This document shows positions 7,322 to 15,078 of a DNA stretch of 24,272 bases, piece after piece. Numbering within the stretch: the first letter of the stretch is position 1; the number at the start of each line of letters is the position of its first letter. The stretch is taken from the IMG/VR virus record IMGVR_UViG_3300046777_002253, positions 1-24,272 of that record. One strand, given 5' to 3'. Origin of the DNA: a virus. The position numbers were made by a program, and so were the translations under genes. The notes below the pieces were generated by a model. That model made no database searches. It was not told where the DNA came from and was given only the letters and a program-made list of their open reading frames with translations.

Positions 7322-7977
7322 TGTGGATTAATTAACTCGCTGTCGTCTATTACTGTATGAATTTTTGATGCTATGTTATCAGATATATGGACTATATAAT
7401 CCAAGTAAGTTATTGGAAATGTTTCTGGAATAGGAGACCATGGTCCAAGGTGGCTTCTAATTAATCTTAATATAGAATGTAGAACATCTTCACTTATATA
7501 TAGTGTAGAAGATTGAGACTCGTTTGCGAAGTTCTTATCCTCTTTTTGACATCTTTCTACCAGCTTACCAACAGTGTATGGATGCATTGGATCATACTTG
7601 CATCCATCACCACTATCCTTTTCTATCCCTTTGCATACATCGTGTAACAGAGTAGCAGCTAATACAATATCTCTTTCTTCGTTAGAAAGCGAATAGGAAT
7701 CTGATATTACATTAGCTATTCTTACCACTCTTTTAGTGTGAAGCACATTACCACCAACACCATGCTCATCTGCTGGGTGATATTTGCCAGAAAAACTAGA
7801 TGGTATATCCCAAAAATGCTCAGCTCTAAGTAGAACGGATCTAACAAAAGATCTTATTGCATCATCGGTTATCATGTCTATTTCTTTTAACAATGGTTCT
7901 AAGATATCATTTTCTTCCTTAAAAGAAGACGGTTCACTTTTTTGAATTAAGATATCATCTAAAATTGATTTAGCCAT
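7300..7977 (-). CDS. HD-domain phosphohydrolase
   Basis: About 225 residues from ATG at 7977 (MAKSILDDIL). HD-superfamily motifs: GNVLHTKRV with the first His, LLHDVCKG with the His-Asp pair, RLIRSHLGPW with a later His, and DYIVHISDNIAS with the closing Asp. Such metal-dependent enzymes cleave phosphate esters, often of nucleotides or cyclic nucleotides. The chosen ATG overlaps the upstream stop by 8 bases; a GTG at 7989 would add four residues. In this context it may act on nucleotides or signalling molecules, possibly a host alarm nucleotide. The substrate cannot be read from the sequence. Confidence 0.8.
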   Translation of the reverse strand: MAKSILDDILIQKSEPSSFKEENDILEPLLKEIDMITDDAIRSFVRSVLLRAEHFWDIPSSFSGKYHPADEHGVGGNVLHTKRVVRIANVISDSYSLSNEERDIVLAATLLHDVCKGIEKDSGDGCKYDPMHPYTVGKLVERCQKEDKNFANESQSSTLYISEDVLHSILRLIRSHLGPWSPIPETFPITYLDYIVHISDNIASKIHTVIDDSELINPQWKKKKD

Positions 7978-8764
7978 TTTTATTCTCACTTATCCAACCA
8001 GTCCACTGGGAACATGGTTTATCAAACGGGCATTTTTTACAGTATGGTATAAGATTTCTTTTTGGTACGAATACTTCCGTACTACCTATTTTATCAAACC
8101 AGTACTCAAATGTCTGCATTTCTTCTTCAGTTATTGTATATTCATTGAACTTTAAATTGCTAGACATTACATCTATATATCCAAACTTTACTTTACCCAT
8201 TTTTGATGGATGTCTGTTTGAATATCCTTTTTTCATTGAGCAGAAATCAAATTGATACAAGTGCTTATTTGATTGCTTAAGATTAAAAACAATTTTAGAA
8301 ACTAAATATTCTCCATCTTTATACAGGATAATATCAAACTTATCTTCTATATTTATCTTATTCTTGCCGGGTACACTGTATTCCTCAGAAATAGCCATAG
8401 GTATTATTTCTGATTCTGCGTACTGCTCATAAAACATTAATAGTATGCCAGCAGCTTTAGATGTAAGGCTAGACATGTTTCCGTAAGCTGTCTCATGTTG
8501 CTCTGTAATAATGTCATAAGAAGTTGTATCTTTTGGAAACCACATCTTTTCCCATCTATTCAAAAGAGCTGAGTAAGAAGGAATTATTCCACCTTGTTTC
8601 TTGAAAAAGAAAAAATACATTATATTTTTAATTGTATTTTCAAACTTTTCTGTATATATATCTCTTGAATATAATTTTTCAGGAAGCTTTTCTAAATGCC
8701 TATAGTCATAAAGTCTTTCGCACATTTGAAAGTCTTTGATTGCATTTACGGTAATATTGCTCAT
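7970..8764 (-). CDS. Cas4/RecB-like protein with Fe-S cysteines but degenerate nuclease site
   Basis: A 264-residue protein with the outline of a Cas4-type protein. Near the N terminus, VNAIKDFQMCERLYDYR carries C15. The C terminus, PYCKKCPFDKPCSQW, carries C242, C245 and C251, together enough for a 4Fe-4S cluster. In the middle DKFDIILYKDGEYLVSK keeps an Asp (D144) and the Lys (K157), but the D-x-K acidic residue is replaced by valine (V155). The nuclease is therefore probably inactive or altered. It overlaps the helicase stop by one base. A structural or loading partner for the active nuclease at 878-1676, or for the helicase, is plausible. Recognition is by motif only. Confidence 0.65.
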   Translation of the reverse strand: MSNITVNAIKDFQMCERLYDYRHLEKLPEKLYSRDIYTEKFENTIKNIMYFFFFKKQGGIIPSYSALLNRWEKMWFPKDTTSYDIITEQHETAYGNMSSLTSKAAGILLMFYEQYAESEIIPMAISEEYSVPGKNKINIEDKFDIILYKDGEYLVSKIVFNLKQSNKHLYQFDFCSMKKGYSNRHPSKMGKVKFGYIDVMSSNLKFNEYTITEEEMQTFEYWFDKIGSTEVFVPKRNLIPYCKKCPFDKPCSQWTGWISENKNG

Positions 8765-10224
8765 TAATGAAAGTCCTTATCATTTAATAAATCATCTAAT
8801 ATAGATGATGATGTTACATAGGACTCATCTGTAATTGGATCATATTCTTCATACTTTTTCTTTGAGTCCACATATTTAACTAATGGTGGATCATAACTAA
8901 AAGCAGAACCAGTAATTCTGTTTTTAGGTATCTGCAGCTGCATTATATTTTCGTCTACAGTCTCATCATCTGTAGCTAAGCGTTTTTCTGTAATGAATAT
9001 AGTTACAGCACATTTTTGTTGAATAGCCAAAGAGCCACCAGTATCAGACTGCTGAACTACTTCTCGCTTTTCTTTCATTCTATTAGCGTTTTCTTGTGCT
9101 GTTATTATCATTGCGCAGTTCATATCTCTAGCTAATTTTTCTAGACGAACCATCATCTCTTCAAACTCACCCCATCTAGGTTTGCCTTTTCCAGCTCCAC
9201 GAGTAAACATTGACTGTATGGTATCAATGATAACGACATCTGGCATATTTTGATTATGGCCAATAATATCTCTTAGCCAGAATTCTAGATCCTCAAAATA
9301 AGGAGTGTCTGGATCATGTCTAACCATTAATCTGTCACCCCACTCAGATAGTTTATCTTTAAACATATTCATATATTTTTGCTTCTCTTCGGGTGACCAT
9401 TTGTGCGCTTCGGAATAAACGTTCTGACCTATTATTTGGGTCATTAATATTCTCTCCCAGTGCCCAAGTGCCTCTTCAAAGTTTACGTATAAGACTCTGT
9501 ATCCACAATCAAGCCAATGGTTTGCTAGGCACTTAGCGAATGTGCTTTTACCCTTACCTGATGGGGCTATGACAGCGTGTACCGCACCTTTAAAGAAGCC
9601 ACCGTCATCGGTATAACCCATTGCTCTATTAAGTGCCTTGAATTGGGTTGGCAGAAAATCGGGTATATCTAAAAGAGACTCAGCTCTATCAACTATTTCA
9701 TTACCTGTAGTTACTTTATCTAATGGATTATAGTGAATTTGATTTTCTAATTCACGTATTTTAGATGTTAATACTTCTATTCTTGCGGTATCTTCTGGTG
9801 TCTTTTGACCCTTTTGACTAAGAATAATTTGAAGCTCTTGCAGGTAGTTTATCTGCTTACGTTTTCTAGCTTTATGTTTAATAAGCTCAGCAATAGCCTC
9901 TGGACTAGAGACTTCCATCTTCATCAAGATGTCTAACATTACTGATACGCCTGGGCTTCCCCCTAAGGCTTCGTGTATATCAGTTTCTGATTCTAGCCAA
10001 GACTTAAAAGCTATTGGATCAACAATGTTTAATTGTGTAGCATTATGAAAAGATATTAGTGCTTTATAGAACTCGTGTATTCCCTTCTCTCCATGAATTG
10101 AACCAACGATATCATCTGACAGATGTTCAGCAAAATATGTTATAGCGTCTTTGTTTCTTAGAGACAGTGCAAAGATCTGGTACTCTACTGGAAGACTTTG
10201 ACTATTTTCCTGTTCCTCTGTCAT
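8764..10224 (-). CDS. dnaB: Replicative DNA helicase, DnaB type
   Basis: A 486-residue RecA-fold hexameric helicase. The N-terminal helical domain begins PVEYQIFALSLRNKD, as in DnaB. A linker helix region at about 120-160 contains KARKRKQINYLQELQ. Walker A is APSGKGKST at about 215-223. Walker B is VVIIDTIQSM near 333. A QQSDTGGSLAIQQKC segment matches the DnaB H3/H4 region. It would unwind duplex DNA 5' to 3' at the phage fork, with the AEP primase and DnaE encoded downstream. Start ATG at 10224 overlaps the upstream gene by 23 bases; AAGGA lies about 10 bases before it. Confidence 0.88.
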   Translation of the reverse strand: MTEEQENSQSLPVEYQIFALSLRNKDAITYFAEHLSDDIVGSIHGEKGIHEFYKALISFHNATQLNIVDPIAFKSWLESETDIHEALGGSPGVSVMLDILMKMEVSSPEAIAELIKHKARKRKQINYLQELQIILSQKGQKTPEDTARIEVLTSKIRELENQIHYNPLDKVTTGNEIVDRAESLLDIPDFLPTQFKALNRAMGYTDDGGFFKGAVHAVIAPSGKGKSTFAKCLANHWLDCGYRVLYVNFEEALGHWERILMTQIIGQNVYSEAHKWSPEEKQKYMNMFKDKLSEWGDRLMVRHDPDTPYFEDLEFWLRDIIGHNQNMPDVVIIDTIQSMFTRGAGKGKPRWGEFEEMMVRLEKLARDMNCAMIITAQENANRMKEKREVVQQSDTGGSLAIQQKCAVTIFITEKRLATDDETVDENIMQLQIPKNRITGSAFSYDPPLVKYVDSKKKYEEYDPITDESYVTSSSILDDLLNDKDFH

Positions 10225-10855
10225 TCTTTTTCTTTTCCTTATATGCCTTGTAGGCTTGTTTTCTTTTTTCTGATTGTATTTTTTTATTTATCTTATAAGC
10301 CTCATTATCAGTAAGACTTCTTTTTTTCTTCGGCTTATCTACCATTGGATTAGACCTAATAGCATCTAACATTCTATCAAAAACTGACTGCTCTGTCAGG
10401 CTATCATTGTATCTAAATACAACCAATGCTACCCCATTGTCTTTACACCATTGTGCTTTTTTTTCGTCTCTAAGTACAGCTTGCTCAAAATCATACTTTG
10501 AATCATAAAATCGATTTGTGTAGTAGAAATGTTGACGCCCATGATACTCTGCAGCGAGTGCATATTTTGGACAGTATACATCCAATTTTAATTTATCACC
10601 TATATGAAACTCATTAACTATTGTTTCACCAGGAAGAAGCTTCTGCATTATTGAGGTGAGGGCTGTCTGCCCTCTGGACATTTTCTTTCTTTTTTCTTTT
10701 AACCAAGAAAGACCTATGGAGCTGATCTTTTTATTAACTTTATCTATAGTCCAACCTAGTTCATCCGCTATTTGAGATAATGAATTATTAGTCTCAAATA
10801 GCAGATCGACCAGGAGTTCTACATCGTCATCTATGTCTTCGTTTTTCTTATGCAT
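10202..10855 (-). CDS. HTH plus Vsr/DUF559-like endonuclease-fold protein
   Basis: About 217 residues from ATG at 10855 (MHKKNEDIDDD). The N-terminal third has a helix-turn-helix, SLSQIADELGWTIDKVNKKI. The centre has a PD-(D/E)XK-type nuclease core of the Vsr/DUF559 kind: LDVYCPKYALAAEYHGRQH (D92, E103, H105, Q108, H109), RDEKKAQWC and VALVVFRY. The C terminus is strongly basic. The start overlaps the upstream stop by 8 bases (ATGCATAA). An earlier in-frame ATG at 10903 would extend it by 16 residues and include a CGG codon, but it lies within the upstream gene and lacks support. Likely a DNA nicking or repair enzyme, or a homing-like nuclease. Confidence 0.7.
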   Translation of the reverse strand: MHKKNEDIDDDVELLVDLLFETNNSLSQIADELGWTIDKVNKKISSIGLSWLKEKRKKMSRGQTALTSIMQKLLPGETIVNEFHIGDKLKLDVYCPKYALAAEYHGRQHFYYTNRFYDSKYDFEQAVLRDEKKAQWCKDNGVALVVFRYNDSLTEQSVFDRMLDAIRSNPMVDKPKKKRSLTDNEAYKINKKIQSEKRKQAYKAYKEKKKNDRGTGK

Positions 10856-11486
10856 TTCTAACAGCCGTGTTGTAGTTTTTGGTAAAATTAATTGTTTTAC
10901 CAAGATCTATAACAGACATGTTGAGCTTTTCCCAAATTTTTCCACTAAGAGCTAAGCCCAAAGAACTGCAATCCATTAGACAATAATCTACTCCGCCTTC
11001 AAATTCAGCGACCTGAGCAAACACATCATCTAACTTTTCATAATGATTAGCGTATGGAACGGTAATGACATTAACTTTTGCATTTAATGTTTTATAAACT
11101 GTTTTCTTATCATGAAAAGATACGACTAATGAAGGGGTATCTTTTATGTAAAATTGAGTGAATGTATCAAATACATCTTTTTGATTTAAGAAATAGTGTT
11201 CAAAAAGATTAGAGCTATAATCTCTATCTCCAGCATTAAGGCCGAGTCTAGAGTGTCTACCATTTTCTACTTCTTCTACAAGACCAGAAGAAAAGCTCTT
11301 CATAACTCTAGGATGATCAATTGCCACTGATTTTAAAATTGCTTTTGCAAACATCTGTGGGAATGAATTCTCATTCTTTTTATTTAATGCAACAATAGAG
11401 TACTTTGATATATTTAAGAATGCAAATTTTTCCTTTGAATTCATTAAATGTGTTAAATCAATTATTGCTTGTTTTTCATCTTTCAT
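10848..11486 (-). CDS. Protein of unknown function next to a glycosyltransferase, weak GT-D resemblance
   Basis: About 212 residues from ATG at 11486 (MKDEKQAIID). AGGA eight bases upstream favours this start over TTG at 11501. The C-terminal segment GGVDYCLMDCSSLGLALSGKIWEKLNM-SVIDLG resembles the end of GT-D fold glycosyltransferases (serine-glycine switch, then a short strand ending in DLG). The rest gives no clear match. It follows the GT-A glycosyltransferase gene with an 11-base gap, so the two may act in one pathway, perhaps glycosylating phage DNA or a capsid or host surface component. The assignment is tentative. Confidence 0.55.
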   Translation of the reverse strand: MKDEKQAIIDLTHLMNSKEKFAFLNISKYSIVALNKKNENSFPQMFAKAILKSVAIDHPRVMKSFSSGLVEEVENGRHSRLGLNAGDRDYSSNLFEHYFLNQKDVFDTFTQFYIKDTPSLVVSFHDKKTVYKTLNAKVNVITVPYANHYEKLDDVFAQVAEFEGGVDYCLMDCSSLGLALSGKIWEKLNMSVIDLGKTINFTKNYNTAVRNA

Positions 11487-11497
11487 TTTTTTTCCTA

Positions 11498-12208
11498 TCA
11501 AATTCCAAAGTTACCCCAGTCAATAAGGACTGGGTCTGGGTCTATTATTGAGTTTATATGATTTAGATTATGGAATTTTCCACCATCTAACTGTGAGTAT
11601 CTTTCATACTTAGCGCTCTTGTCTTCATCTTTTATGTACCCCAAGTGCTGCATAACTAAACCAGAATGAACTAAATAATTCTTCTGTCTAATCCAGTTTG
11701 CAATATAGGTTGGTTCTGAACCACAGGCTAAGGCCTTATCATTAAAGGTTCCACCAGACATGAACCTAAAGATTCTTGTACTGTTATTTGGTGCCCATAA
11801 CTTATCTACTCTATATTGAGTCTGATTCCACATATGATAAAAACGAACATTAACAACATCCTTTTCAGAATTTAATAGAATGCTTTTAATATCAGGATCA
11901 TTTAGATTATTAACATTGTAAAGCATTTCGTCGCAGTCTATAGCTATAACCCAGTCCCCTTCAGAAGCGTGGTTTTCTAGGTTTAGCCATGCATATTTTC
12001 TTAGTCTGCCTTCGTGCTTATTAAACATCTGCATAGGCGTTTTGTATGCATGTGCGTACTTACTTGCTACTTCCATAGTATTATCATCTGAGCAGTCATC
12101 TGTAAATACTATTTCATCTACCTGTGTAGATAATCTTTTAAGTACGTCTTCCAGGAATCTACTAGATTCGTTTCGACCTACCATTTGAGCAATTATTTTT
12201 TGAGCCAT
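11498..12208 (-). CDS. Family 2 (GT-A fold) glycosyltransferase
   Basis: A 236-residue protein without membrane segments. It starts MAQKIIAQMVGRNES (the nucleotide-binding strand), followed by VDEIVFTDDCSDDNT, typical of GT2. The metal-binding DxD-type motif is AIDCDEML. GRLRKYAWLN and the C-terminal HLGYIKDEDKSAKYERY complete the resemblance. AAGGAG lies just before the ATG at 12208. A hairpin separates it from the upstream gene. Soluble phage GT2 enzymes can modify DNA bases or virion proteins; the acceptor is unknown. Confidence 0.85.
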   Translation of the reverse strand: MAQKIIAQMVGRNESSRFLEDVLKRLSTQVDEIVFTDDCSDDNTMEVASKYAHAYKTPMQMFNKHEGRLRKYAWLNLENHASEGDWVIAIDCDEMLYNVNNLNDPDIKSILLNSEKDVVNVRFYHMWNQTQYRVDKLWAPNNSTRIFRFMSGGTFNDKALACGSEPTYIANWIRQKNYLVHSGLVMQHLGYIKDEDKSAKYERYSQLDGGKFHNLNHINSIIDPDPVLIDWGNFGI

Positions 12209-12230
12209 TTTTCTCCTTGGCTATATACAG

Positions 12231-12261
12231 AAATGGCGGGGGACTAATGCCCCCGCCATTT
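12231..12261. terminator. Strong GC-rich hairpin between genes
   Basis: Perfect 12-pair stem (12231-12242 with 12250-12261) and a 7-base loop. In the minus direction it lies between the small gene ending at 12276 and the glycosyltransferase start at 12208. Only a short T run follows the stem, so it may be a partial terminator or an RNA processing or stabilising element lowering downstream expression. Confidence 0.7.
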
Positions 12262-12275
12262 CATAATGAATATTA

Positions 12276-12470
12276 TCAATCAGCGAGCTGTTCGCGAGCC
12301 TGAATTGCTGAAATGCGCTCTACATCTACATCCTTGAAGAGTAGCTCGCCAGAAACTCCTGGCATTGTACGACGATTGCTCTTTGCAAGCTTCTCCGCAT
12401 CTGCCATTGTGTTGGCCTTAACGATTGAAGTCGTAGTTACGGTGAAGTACTTGAACTTATTGTCTGACAT
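12276..12470 (-). CDS. Small hypothetical protein, 64 residues, probably well expressed
   Basis: Begins MSDNKFKYFTVTTTSIVKAN and ends ISAIQAREQLAD. The layout is a beta-rich N terminus with a TVTTT strand, a helix ADAEKLAKS, and a short acidic end with a VERISA motif. The ribosome-binding site AAAGGA lies upstream of the ATG at 12470. It uses more GC-ending codons (AAG, AAC, GCC, CGC) than its neighbours and is followed directly by a strong hairpin, both suggesting an abundant product. Family unknown to me. Confidence 0.7.
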   Translation of the reverse strand: MSDNKFKYFTVTTTSIVKANTMADAEKLAKSNRRTMPGVSGELLFKDVDVERISAIQAREQLAD

Positions 12471-12486
12471 TTTTTATATTCCTTTG

Positions 12487-12891
12487 TTAGTTATTTGGAT
12501 AATGGATAGATATATATTCTATAGCATCTTGCAGATCTTCTGCAAGTTTTGTTGTCATATATTTCATATATGGACGATCTTTATTTTGTTCTGAACACAT
12601 AACAATTGTTGGCTGACCATGAAGCTTTGCCCAAGCCATTTCGAAATCAGTTCCTATGTATGCTCTGTTTTCTAGCATGTATTCTACCAGAAGAACATCT
12701 GACTTTTTTTGCATAAAGAGATTTTTTTGAACTTTTTCTTCTGCGCTCATATCGTCACCTTCTGGGATAGAAGTAGGATCTAGTACTTTATATCCTCTTT
12801 GCATCAACAAAAACGTTGCCTCTTTACGCCAACCAGTAGCGTACTCACCAACATAATCCATAGCGCCAGCTAAGTAAACTGTAATACTCAT
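12487..12891 (-). CDS. Nucleoside 2-deoxyribosyltransferase-like protein
   Basis: About 134 residues from ATG at 12891 (MSITVYLAGAMDYVG), which overlaps the upstream stop as ATGA. Family features: the VYLAGAM opening strand and loop, GWR, a central GYKVLDPTS, KKSDVLLVEY with the expected Asp, and IGTDFEMAWAKLHGQPTIV, where the Glu of the helix is the likely nucleophile. This fold exchanges bases on deoxynucleosides or cleaves deoxynucleotide N-glycosidic bonds. It fits nucleotide salvage, or control of modified bases, in an infected cell. Confidence 0.78.
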   Translation of the reverse strand: MSITVYLAGAMDYVGEYATGWRKEATFLLMQRGYKVLDPTSIPEGDDMSAEEKVQKNLFMQKKSDVLLVEYMLENRAYIGTDFEMAWAKLHGQPTIVMCSEQNKDRPYMKYMTTKLAEDLQDAIEYISIHYPNN

Positions 12892-13292
12892 ACAGGCCAA
12901 TGATACTCTAAGTCTACTGGTTCGTCAAAGAATTGTGAATAATATTCGTAATCTTTTCTAAGAAGATTTGACCTATGCGATTTATGAAAAACTTCTTCTC
13001 CAAACCATGGAGGATATACTAAGGAAGAGTGATCAATTTCCTCAAACTTTATTGTATTTTTGTAACCTCTATCTATCCATTCAAGAATAGTATAGTTTTG
13101 ATATAGCTTTAAAGCTTCTTCATAGCCAGTCCACATGCGTGTAACTGGATGGTTGCGCCAACCCTTAGTGGGAGTTCGATCAAGTAATATGTTGAGCACT
13201 TGAAATGTCTCAACGCGCTGCTTGCCTAACCGACGGTAATCTAATACCTTTACTGATTCGACAAAATCTGGATATGGTAAAAACGTTTGCAT
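12888..13292 (-). CDS. Pyrimidine-dimer DNA glycosylase (Pyr_excise)-like protein
   Basis: A 134-residue protein starting MQTFLPYPDFVESVKVLD, then YRRLGKQRVE, GWRNHPVTRMW and a C-terminal WFGEEVFHKSHRSNLLRKDYEYY. This pattern matches the endonuclease V/Pyr_excise type common in actinobacterial phages. These are small repair enzymes that open DNA at UV dimers, but many family members are untested. R21 of the YRR motif is encoded by CGG followed by T and must be read in frame, since homology continues unbroken. It is the only CGG in the window that behaves as plain arginine. Confidence 0.72.
   Translation of the reverse strand: MQTFLPYPDFVESVKVLDYRRLGKQRVETFQVLNILLDRTPTKGWRNHPVTRMWTGYEEALKLYQNYTILEWIDRGYKNTIKFEEIDHSSLVYPPWFGEEVFHKSHRSNLLRKDYEYYSQFFDEPVDLEYHWPV
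13229..13232 (-). other. In-frame CGG read as arginine (CGG-T), contrast to the shift sites
   Basis: Sense context is TAC CGT CGG TTA GGC. The reading frame and family motif LDYRRLGKQRVE are continuous across it. CGG is therefore decodable as Arg here, and the base after it (T instead of A) is the visible difference from the three candidate shift sites. Position +1 would read GGT, also a glycine codon. Confidence 0.75.
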
Positions 13293-13294
13293 GG

Positions 13295-13678
13295 CTATAT
13301 TATATCATCTTCCCAGTAGTTTTCAAAATCTTCTTCTGTCATTTTATGATTATCTTCACCAAAAATATATTTGCCGACCATCTTTGATCTCCAATACTCT
13401 TTTGGTCCCAGTGGATAATTTTCCGCTTCTTCGTTCTCAGCATCTAGTGCCTCTTGAGCTAAACCATCGTGTCTAGCTATAATAATTTCTACAACAGAAA
13501 GATCTGAAGAAAGTCTTCTAATGTATACAGGAACAGTTCCCGTATTCCACCAACCGGGCTTTTCTCCATTGGATAGCCTAATCTGCACTACGTTATCGCC
13601 ACACCCTATTAAAAGAGTGCCATCTTTTTCATGCTGAGCTTCTCCAACATACTCTGCTGGTAAAAATATCTGATCCAT
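13295..13678 (-). CDS. Acidic hypothetical protein, 127 residues
   Basis: ATG at 13678 with AAAGG upstream. The first 70 residues look like a beta-strand-rich small barrel: YVGEAQHEKDGTLLIGC, VVQIRL and TVPVYIRRL. The C-terminal 55 are acidic (EALDAENEEAENY, MTEEDFENYWEDD). No enzyme motif visible. It lies two bases before the repair-like gene at 13292 and after a hairpin. Confidence 0.68.
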   Translation of the reverse strand: MDQIFLPAEYVGEAQHEKDGTLLIGCGDNVVQIRLSNGEKPGWWNTGTVPVYIRRLSSDLSVVEIIIARHDGLAQEALDAENEEAENYPLGPKEYWRSKMVGKYIFGEDNHKMTEEDFENYWEDDII

Positions 13679-13697
13679 AAATACCTTTTGTAGATAG

Positions 13698-13734
13698 AAA
13701 TAGCAGGGGAGATAGATCTTCCCCCCTGCTATTT
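13698..13734. terminator. Intergenic hairpin
   Basis: Arms AAATAGCAGGGG (13698-13709) and CCCCTGCTATTT (13723-13734) form a 12-pair stem with a 13-base loop, between the AIPR-like gene end (13748) and the gene starting at 13678. Read on the minus strand it is followed by CTATCTAC, not a long T run, so termination may be partial or the element may mark RNA processing. Confidence 0.65.
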
Positions 13735-13747
13735 TAATTAGTAAAAA

Positions 13748-14998
13748 TTAACTATTATCTCTTACATAGTCGGCAACTACTGAATACATTGCTGACCAAA
13801 TATTCTTATCTTTACAGACGTGATTTATCGACATTCTTTCTGATGAGTGTCCACCCATCTCTTGATATGCAACCTTTAAGAGTTGTAAACCTAATCCATC
13901 ATCCAACATTGAGGAGACTTTCGAAAGACTGTATCCCTCTCTCCAAACTATCTTTGGACCTTCGTCAGTATCAACAATTTTCATAAGTTGTCTAATAGCT
14001 GACAACATTGGATAAGCAAATGCTTCAACTAATATCTTATTGCTAAGAAGTAACTGTTGTCTCTGTTGTCCTTGTAAAAATATTAATTTATCTGCATTGG
14101 TTTTTTTAGCATCGAAGATTTTATGAACGGTTCCAACATTGTACCATTTTGAAGCCTCAAGAATCATTAGATCATGAAGTCTACAAATATCCAATACGAC
14201 ATCTTTCATAGCGGTGTAGTTTTGCTGCTTATTCTTGTGTCTAGCTACAGCTTTTTCCTTGCTGTTATATGAGGCTATTGGATGTTGGGATCCATTTGGC
14301 CATTCAAAAATATCACATGCAGTAAGAATCTTTATTATGTAAGCACCGTCTACTGTAAGATCTAGGTTATCTTCTGCGCCATCATTTTGATACCATGCAA
14401 CTTTTTCGGAAAAGTCTGGGAGGCCGGGTGTTCCATCTATAGCTTTCTTAAGCCAATCAAGTCTTCCTCCCTGGTTTTGTAGAGAAAGAAGTTGATGTTT
14501 TTGAGATGTATTTCTAGCTTCTGTTATCTCAGAAATAACAGCTTTATTAAGACCAGTTATAATTTCTATCTGCACATACTCTTCTGGTATGTCTGCTTGG
14601 TCGCATTCTTCAATGATTGAAGTAAGAATCTTGTAAGTGTGACCACCATCAATAATTGATCCTTTAGAACCAAAGTTAACTGATAGTATATTCTGATCTA
14701 CTACTTGTGCACTTTCTGCAACAATTACGATTCCACTATTTCTTAGATTAAATAAACCAGGAGTAAAATCTGATACTTCAGAATTTACTATAGAATTTTT
14801 AATTTCTTTATGAAAAGATTTATTTATTTTAGCTTCTCTAGCATTATTTTCATTGGACATTCCAAGTGGAAGATTTATAAGTTCCACTGTAAGTCTATGA
14901 ATTTTTATATCATTTCCTATTTCTTCATTTTGAATAGGATTGACTATTGAACTGTGTCTATAGTATCTAATATTAAATATATTATCTTGATTAGCCAT
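13748..14998 (-). CDS. AIPR-like protein (abortive infection phage-resistance family)
   Basis: About 416 residues from ATG at 14998 (MANQDNIFNI); an upstream ATG at 15037 would add 13 residues. The N-terminal half shows FNLRNSGIVIVAESA, then VNFGSKGSIIDGGHTYKIL with DGGH at 117-120. These resemble the conserved asparagine/glycine and NGG(Q/H)T segment of AIPR proteins. The ITEARNTSQKHQ stretch further matches the R-N/T-Q region of that group. AIPR proteins are known from defence islands; here the gene is in a phage, led by its own promoter (15079-15107). It might be counter-defence, superinfection exclusion, or a homologue with a housekeeping role. The family call is by motif memory. Confidence 0.7.
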   Translation of the reverse strand: MANQDNIFNIRYYRHSSIVNPIQNEEIGNDIKIHRLTVELINLPLGMSNENNAREAKINKSFHKEIKNSIVNSEVSDFTPGLFNLRNSGIVIVAESAQVVDQNILSVNFGSKGSIIDGGHTYKILTSIIEECDQADIPEEYVQIEIITGLNKAVISEITEARNTSQKHQLLSLQNQGGRLDWLKKAIDGTPGLPDFSEKVAWYQNDGAEDNLDLTVDGAYIIKILTACDIFEWPNGSQHPIASYNSKEKAVARHKNKQQNYTAMKDVVLDICRLHDLMILEASKWYNVGTVHKIFDAKKTNADKLIFLQGQQRQQLLLSNKILVEAFAYPMLSAIRQLMKIVDTDEGPKIVWREGYSLSKVSSMLDDGLGLQLLKVAYQEMGGHSSERMSINHVCKDKNIWSAMYSVVADYVRDNS

Positions 14999-15021
14999 TG
15001 GCTTCTCTCTTTCTTTTAAGG

Positions 15022-15036
15022 CCGACACTGCCGGCA
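15022..15036. repeat. Small GC-rich dyad in the leader of the AIPR-like gene
   Basis: GCCGACACTGCCGGC holds a 4-base outer stem (GCCG/CGGC) in an otherwise AT-rich leader. It lies between the promoter and the ribosome-binding region and could form a weak hairpin influencing start choice (ATG 15037 or 14998). Confidence 0.35.
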
Positions 15037-15078
15037 TTTTTGTTTTAAATAGATATCAATTTGATGTCTATAGGATTT

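Noticed and set aside
10855-10903. Extended start at 10903 that would add an in-frame CGG codon (10865-10867)
   Set aside because: It lies inside the end of the upstream gene. ATG at 10855 overlaps that stop as ATGCATAA, the usual pattern here, so this CGG is probably not read in that frame.
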